Source: Gracilimonas sp034520725 (lineage in GTDB: Bacteria > Bacteroidota > Rhodothermia > Balneolales > Balneolaceae). From it: 64,000 nt of DNA. Below the pieces are notes generated by a model. It was not told the origin of the DNA. It ran no database searches and was given only the letters and a program-made list of their open reading frames with translations. Below, piece after piece: positions 60,816-64,000 of this stretch; within the stretch, counting starts at the first letter, position 1, and each line of letters begins with the position of its first letter. A program made the position numbers and the translations under genes. The DNA lies in NCBI GenBank assembly GCA_034520725.1, contig JAXHNH010000008.1, forward strand, positions 5,673 to 69,672, read 5' to 3'.

Positions 60816-61547
60816 TCAGCAGTCAGAAATAGATGACCCGCCGTTCAGTTCATCTTTCAAAGAATTCCAGTCAGGTAAGTATTGACTCATGAAAGCATAG
60901 AAGCGTTTGCTGTGCAAGCGCTCCAATAAATGCACCATCTCATGCACCACTACATATTCCAGTAATTCGGGGCGTTTTTTAGCCAGTTCAAGATTCAGCC
61001 AGATTCGACGGTCTCGTATGTTGCAGGTTCCCCAGCGCGTTTTCATCCGCTTCACTCCGAACTCTTTTACTGATACGCCCATCTCAGGCTCCCACTTTGC
61101 GATGAGTTGGGGAATAGCGCCCTTCAATTGATTGCGGTACCATTCATTCAAAATCTGCTCTCTTTTCGGTGATTCTGAATCGGGTCTGACCTGCAAGATC
61201 AATTTTTTGTCGCTATTCAGTAAAACTTTTGGAGCCTGCCTTTTTTCGATGACGTTAATTGTGTAGGGTTCACCCCAGACAAAGTGCGTCTCTCCTGTAG
61301 AATATTTTAGTTTGGATATACTCTTTTTAGCAGGTGTTCTGTTAAGGTGTTTTCTGATCCAGGGTAATTTGCTCTCTATAAATTTAAGAACCAAAGCTTT
61401 TGGTGCTCGCTTTGGAACTGAAACCTTCACCTCTTTTTTAGAAGGATAAACGCGTAAATTCAGATTCTTTACGTTCTTCCTTAAGACCATGACCTCTAAA
61501 CCGGATATATGTAATAGGTGCTGACTGAAAACCTTCCTTTTTCCCAT
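60816..61547 (-). CDS. YgjP-like (DUF45) metallopeptidase-domain protein
   Basis: 243 residues. The zinc motif HEMVH is in LEYVVVHEMVHLLERLHSKRFYAFM, with the third ligand His downstream. RMKTRWGTCN is the other hallmark of the YgjP/SprT-like group. No signal peptide. The true start may be ATG 61490 (MVLRKNVKNLNLRVYPS), as the first 19 residues are atypical. Role unknown. Confidence 0.88.
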   Translation of the reverse strand: MGKRKVFSQHLLHISGLEVMVLRKNVKNLNLRVYPSKKEVKVSVPKRAPKALVLKFIESKLPWIRKHLNRTPAKKSISKLKYSTGETHFVWGEPYTINVIEKRQAPKVLLNSDKKLILQVRPDSESPKREQILNEWYRNQLKGAIPQLIAKWEPEMGVSVKEFGVKRMKTRWGTCNIRDRRIWLNLELAKKRPELLEYVVVHEMVHLLERLHSKRFYAFMSQYLPDWNSLKDELNGGSSISDC

Positions 61548-61560
61548 TGTTCAAACAATC

Positions 61561-62196
61561 TCAGTTTTTATAGTATACTTCAGCAGCTTTGAGTAATACT
61601 TCACCGTTTATTCGTTCTTTGTAATCAGGATTCACGTAATTGAATTTAATAATCCCGTCTGTGTTAAGAATATAAACTGAAGGTACCGGTAACAGGTGAT
61701 GATTGTATCCGGAATCTCCTTCCAAATCGAGTCCGATCGATTTATATTGGTCAACGGTTTCCTGATCTACCTTAAAAGCTATTCCAAATGCTTTGGAAGC
61801 ATTCATCGGACTGTCAGATAATAAAGTGTAGCCCAATTCACTGTTATTCAGGGTAGACCTCAGCTTCTCAGGCCTGTCGGGACTAATTGCGAGTAACTGA
61901 TATCCAATTTCGTAAAGCCGGTCTTCGATCTTATGCAGGTCTGAAAGCTGCTGATTACAATAGGGGCACCAACCTCCGCGGTAAAAGACTAAAATCGAAG
62001 GTTGTCGGGAAACCAATTCTTTTAAGCGTACGGTTTCTCCCTCAATATTCTTCAATTCAACATCTGGTATTTCAGAGCTAATGAGTATAGGGCTGACTTT
62101 CTCTGATGTTTGGGCATAACTCTGGCCAAAGGCTACGCTGAAAAAACACAAAGAAACTAAAACTCCGGTAAACAAAAGAGAGAAAGATCGATACAT
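61561..62196 (-). CDS. Periplasmic peroxiredoxin-like thioredoxin-fold protein
   Basis: 211 residues. Signal peptide to about residue 29 (FSVAFGQSYAQ). An AhpC/TSA fold follows: LKELVSRQPSILVFYRGGWCPYCNQQLSDL, where the first Cys of CPYC would be the peroxidatic or redox Cys, then LLAISPDRPEKL and the late PVPSVYILNTDG. Probably reduces peroxides or transfers thiols in the periplasm. It lies 13 bases upstream of the YgjP-like gene on the same strand. Confidence 0.88.
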   Translation of the reverse strand: MYRSFSLLFTGVLVSLCFFSVAFGQSYAQTSEKVSPILISSEIPDVELKNIEGETVRLKELVSRQPSILVFYRGGWCPYCNQQLSDLHKIEDRLYEIGYQLLAISPDRPEKLRSTLNNSELGYTLLSDSPMNASKAFGIAFKVDQETVDQYKSIGLDLEGDSGYNHHLLPVPSVYILNTDGIIKFNYVNPDYKERINGEVLLKAAEVYYKN

Positions 62197-62307
62197 CGAA
62201 AGCAGGTAATTAATTGATAGTTGGTTAGTGAGTTATCCATGGAACTAATTTTCAGTACTCATCTTACATAGTAGCACATAATTAGAACAGATAATATACT
62301 ACTATCT

Positions 62308-62707
62308 ATGCAGACCGAAAACATTTACGAACTGATCAGCGGAAAACTGGGAAACGAAGAATCGATCTGGCTTGTGGTGTTTTCTATGATGATGATCTCG
62401 AATAAGCACGGAAGATCGCGGTAGGGACACTCTCAGCACTTGATCTGCGTTACGAATCTAAAGAGGTAGAATTTTACTATAATGAATTTGGCGAAAGCTC
62501 TATTAATTTCTCTATTCGGTTCTGGATCGATTTCTACCGTCAGCCTGACTACTGGGAGCTCAAAGTGAAACCATTATGGCCATCAAAAAAGCTTATGATG
62601 AGAACGATATTATGATTCCATTTCCAATTCGGACCTTGGACTTCGGTATCAGGGGAGGGGAGAAACTGAGTACGATGATGAATTGCACGCTCTCTTCCAA
62701 GAATTGA
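62308..62707 (+). pseudogene. MscS-family mechanosensitive channel remnant
   Basis: The ATG at 62308 reads MQTENIYELISGKLGN, a channel-like N-terminus, but the membrane helices and pore are missing. The text resumes with FYDDDLE, a TAA stop, then ARKIAVGTLSALDLRYESKEVEFYYNEFGESSINFSIRFWIDFYRQPDYWE, and after a shift ETIMAIKKAYDENDIMIPFPIRTLDFGIRGGEKL. These are the MscS cytoplasmic beta and alpha-beta domains. An internal deletion of roughly 450 bases plus indels means no working channel. The end abuts the next gene. Confidence 0.78.
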
Positions 62708-63979
62708 TCAGAATCTTGGGTTTACGACATTGTTATAGATGGAACCAAAGTTGAATTCAAATCCGATAGAACCTCCATAATTATAAGAAGTAGCCTGCTG
62801 TTTCAAGTTAAGCAGTCGTTCTTCTTCAGTCAGTTTTCCGGCAGGCAGGCTTATCTGATCGTTGATGAGTGAATATCTTCCTGAAAAGAATACCGAAAGT
62901 CCTTTCACGATCCGCATATTTAATCTGAAGCCAAGGTTTAGACGGTTCTTGCTGAAGTCGTGCATATACGCACCGGCATCAGCCCATCCATAAACTCCGC
63001 CCCATGGTTGGGTGAAATCGGCACGGAAGGTCAGTTCGTTTCTCCAGAGGAATTCCTCTTCAACGTTTAGGATAGTGGTTTCAGAATAGTTGTAGTGTGA
63101 ACCAAGAACGCCATATCTCAGAGTGACTTCGCGTTTGTTGAATTCATTATATGGGAAAAGGCTGTACTCAATAGATGGTGTAGCCCCAATACTAAGGTCA
63201 ATATTGTTTTGGGTTGATGACCTGACCCGCGAGTACCCTCCAACGGTCCAGTGGTCACTCAGGCTCTTAGCAATCAGTGAGGTAAAGTTTTGGTTCTCGG
63301 TAGTAAATATATCCGTGCTGGTAGTACCATCATCCTCTTCAGTTCTGAATGTTCTGCGATCATAGTTTTGCCGGTATGAAAAGTCGATCTTCCAGTCATC
63401 TGTAATTCGACGAGCATCAAAATTACCACCCAGCCTGAAATTACCACGGGACTGTTCTCCGCTGAAGCTGGTGCTTAGTCCAATTCCAAAGGTCCAGCTA
63501 TTCCAAGGGTCATTTATTTCAAGATTTTCTTCCTCTTCAGATATGGTTCCTGTAAAACTGACTTGCAGATCTGAAAATACACCACGATTTCTAAGAAAAT
63601 GGATCAAACCTAACTCAACATGGTTTACAAGACGGCGTCTCATCATATCGTTGGTGTCAGATTGGGGACTGATGAAAACGATGGTATGGTCCTCATCGGG
63701 AGAATGTCCGGGCGCCATAAAATTAAGTGTATGTTCCCAACCGCCACTGCCGGTTTGTTGAAGGGTTACCAGCAGATGAACCTCGGCCACATCCTGATCT
63801 CTGACAAAATTGACGTAATTAATTTCGGATCGTATAAAACTACTGCTGCAGCCCCTACAGTCCAGATATACATTTATGGTCTGTCTGGTTCTGCGATCAG
63901 TATCTTGGGCTAAAGCAAATGTAGGTAGTAAGAACAGGAAAAGTAATAGTAGTGAAAGTAACTTAAATAGGTTATTCAA
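62708..63979 (-). CDS. Outer-membrane beta-barrel protein of unknown function
   Basis: 423 residues, complete. Signal peptide to ALAQ (residue 25). Residues 30-150 form a soluble domain with INVYLDCRGCSSSFIRSEINYVNFVRD, a CRGC motif also seen in Bacteroidota hypothetical proteins. Residues 165-423 alternate polar and hydrophobic strands (FRLGGNFDARRITDDWKIDFSYRQNYD, WTVGGYSRVRSST), with Tyr/Trp at strand ends, indicating about 12 barrel strands; the last residue is Phe, the barrel-assembly signal. The soluble domain may bind or process something in the periplasm. Confidence 0.78.
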   Translation of the reverse strand: MNNLFKLLSLLLLFLFLLPTFALAQDTDRRTRQTINVYLDCRGCSSSFIRSEINYVNFVRDQDVAEVHLLVTLQQTGSGGWEHTLNFMAPGHSPDEDHTIVFISPQSDTNDMMRRRLVNHVELGLIHFLRNRGVFSDLQVSFTGTISEEEENLEINDPWNSWTFGIGLSTSFSGEQSRGNFRLGGNFDARRITDDWKIDFSYRQNYDRRTFRTEEDDGTTSTDIFTTENQNFTSLIAKSLSDHWTVGGYSRVRSSTQNNIDLSIGATPSIEYSLFPYNEFNKREVTLRYGVLGSHYNYSETTILNVEEEFLWRNELTFRADFTQPWGGVYGWADAGAYMHDFSKNRLNLGFRLNMRIVKGLSVFFSGRYSLINDQISLPAGKLTEEERLLNLKQQATSYNYGGSIGFEFNFGSIYNNVVNPRF

Positions 63980-64000
63980 TGATCTGTAAATGGAGCATTA

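Overview
The window looks like a chromosomal stretch from a marine member of the Bacteroidota/Balneolota group. This is inferred from gene content: a SusC/SusD pair with a carboxypeptidase-like N-terminal domain, WbqC, an NRDE/TANGO2 protein, a three-gene transhydrogenase, a DUF4342 protein, and at least one promoter-like TAnnTTTG element. No rRNA, tRNA or CRISPR array was seen.

Layout. 1-3.3 kb: end of an aldo/keto reductase gene, a MITE-like repeat, and a frameshifted catalase-peroxidase (katG). 3.4-8.7 kb: an FKBP lipoprotein, pntAA-pntAB-pntB, trxB and a DUF4342 protein. 8.8-19.2 kb: yifB/comM, a decayed four-helix-bundle (S23-type) unit between heptamer repeats, priA, a glutamate-cysteine-ligase/CBS fusion with an aspartoacylase-like partner, scpB, an RsuA-type pseudouridine synthase and an alpha/beta hydrolase. 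19.4-31.0 kb: a peptide-uptake-like locus of SusC, SusD, an S51 cyanophycinase-like lipoprotein, a zinc metalloprotease lipoprotein and a BNR/VPS10-like exported protein, nearly all broken by frameshifts. 31-36.5 kb: a second MITE copy, a sterol-desaturase-family protein, a decayed PIN/antitoxin pair with a large palindromic operator candidate, a sodium:solute symporter with a 42-residue partner, and an SLC13 transporter. 36.5-47.3 kb: wbqC, gltX, nhaC-type antiporter, tango2, a membrane SpoIIE/RsbU phosphatase, a DtxR/MntR regulator, hisF, a short AMP-binding protein and hisA. 47.3-48.6 kb: a wrecked REP-associated transposase (RAYT) between degenerate direct repeats. 48.6-53.2 kb: an ABC ATPase, FtsX-like permease and AttH/CrtC-like protein. 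53.3-64 kb: hisE, lepA, an exported protein, lepB, rlmN, an ECF-sigma operon with two Spy-like proteins, a YgjP-like metallopeptidase, a peroxiredoxin, an MscS remnant and an outer-membrane barrel protein.

Two things shape the reading. First, single-base indels break many genes that should be intact, including lepA, hisA and katG. They cluster at 22.8-31 kb and 47.3-52.5 kb. Some are compensated within a few codons, which points mainly to consensus errors in the sequence, with real decay on top for RAYT, MscS and the S23 unit. Second, several gene 3' ends carry degenerate heptamer (once octamer) arrays in inverted orientation, each site with its own unit. These form terminator-like hairpins and at 10.3-10.8 kb bracket the S23 gene. 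The clearest protein-level oddity is PriA, which has lost exactly the four cysteines of one of its two zinc sites.
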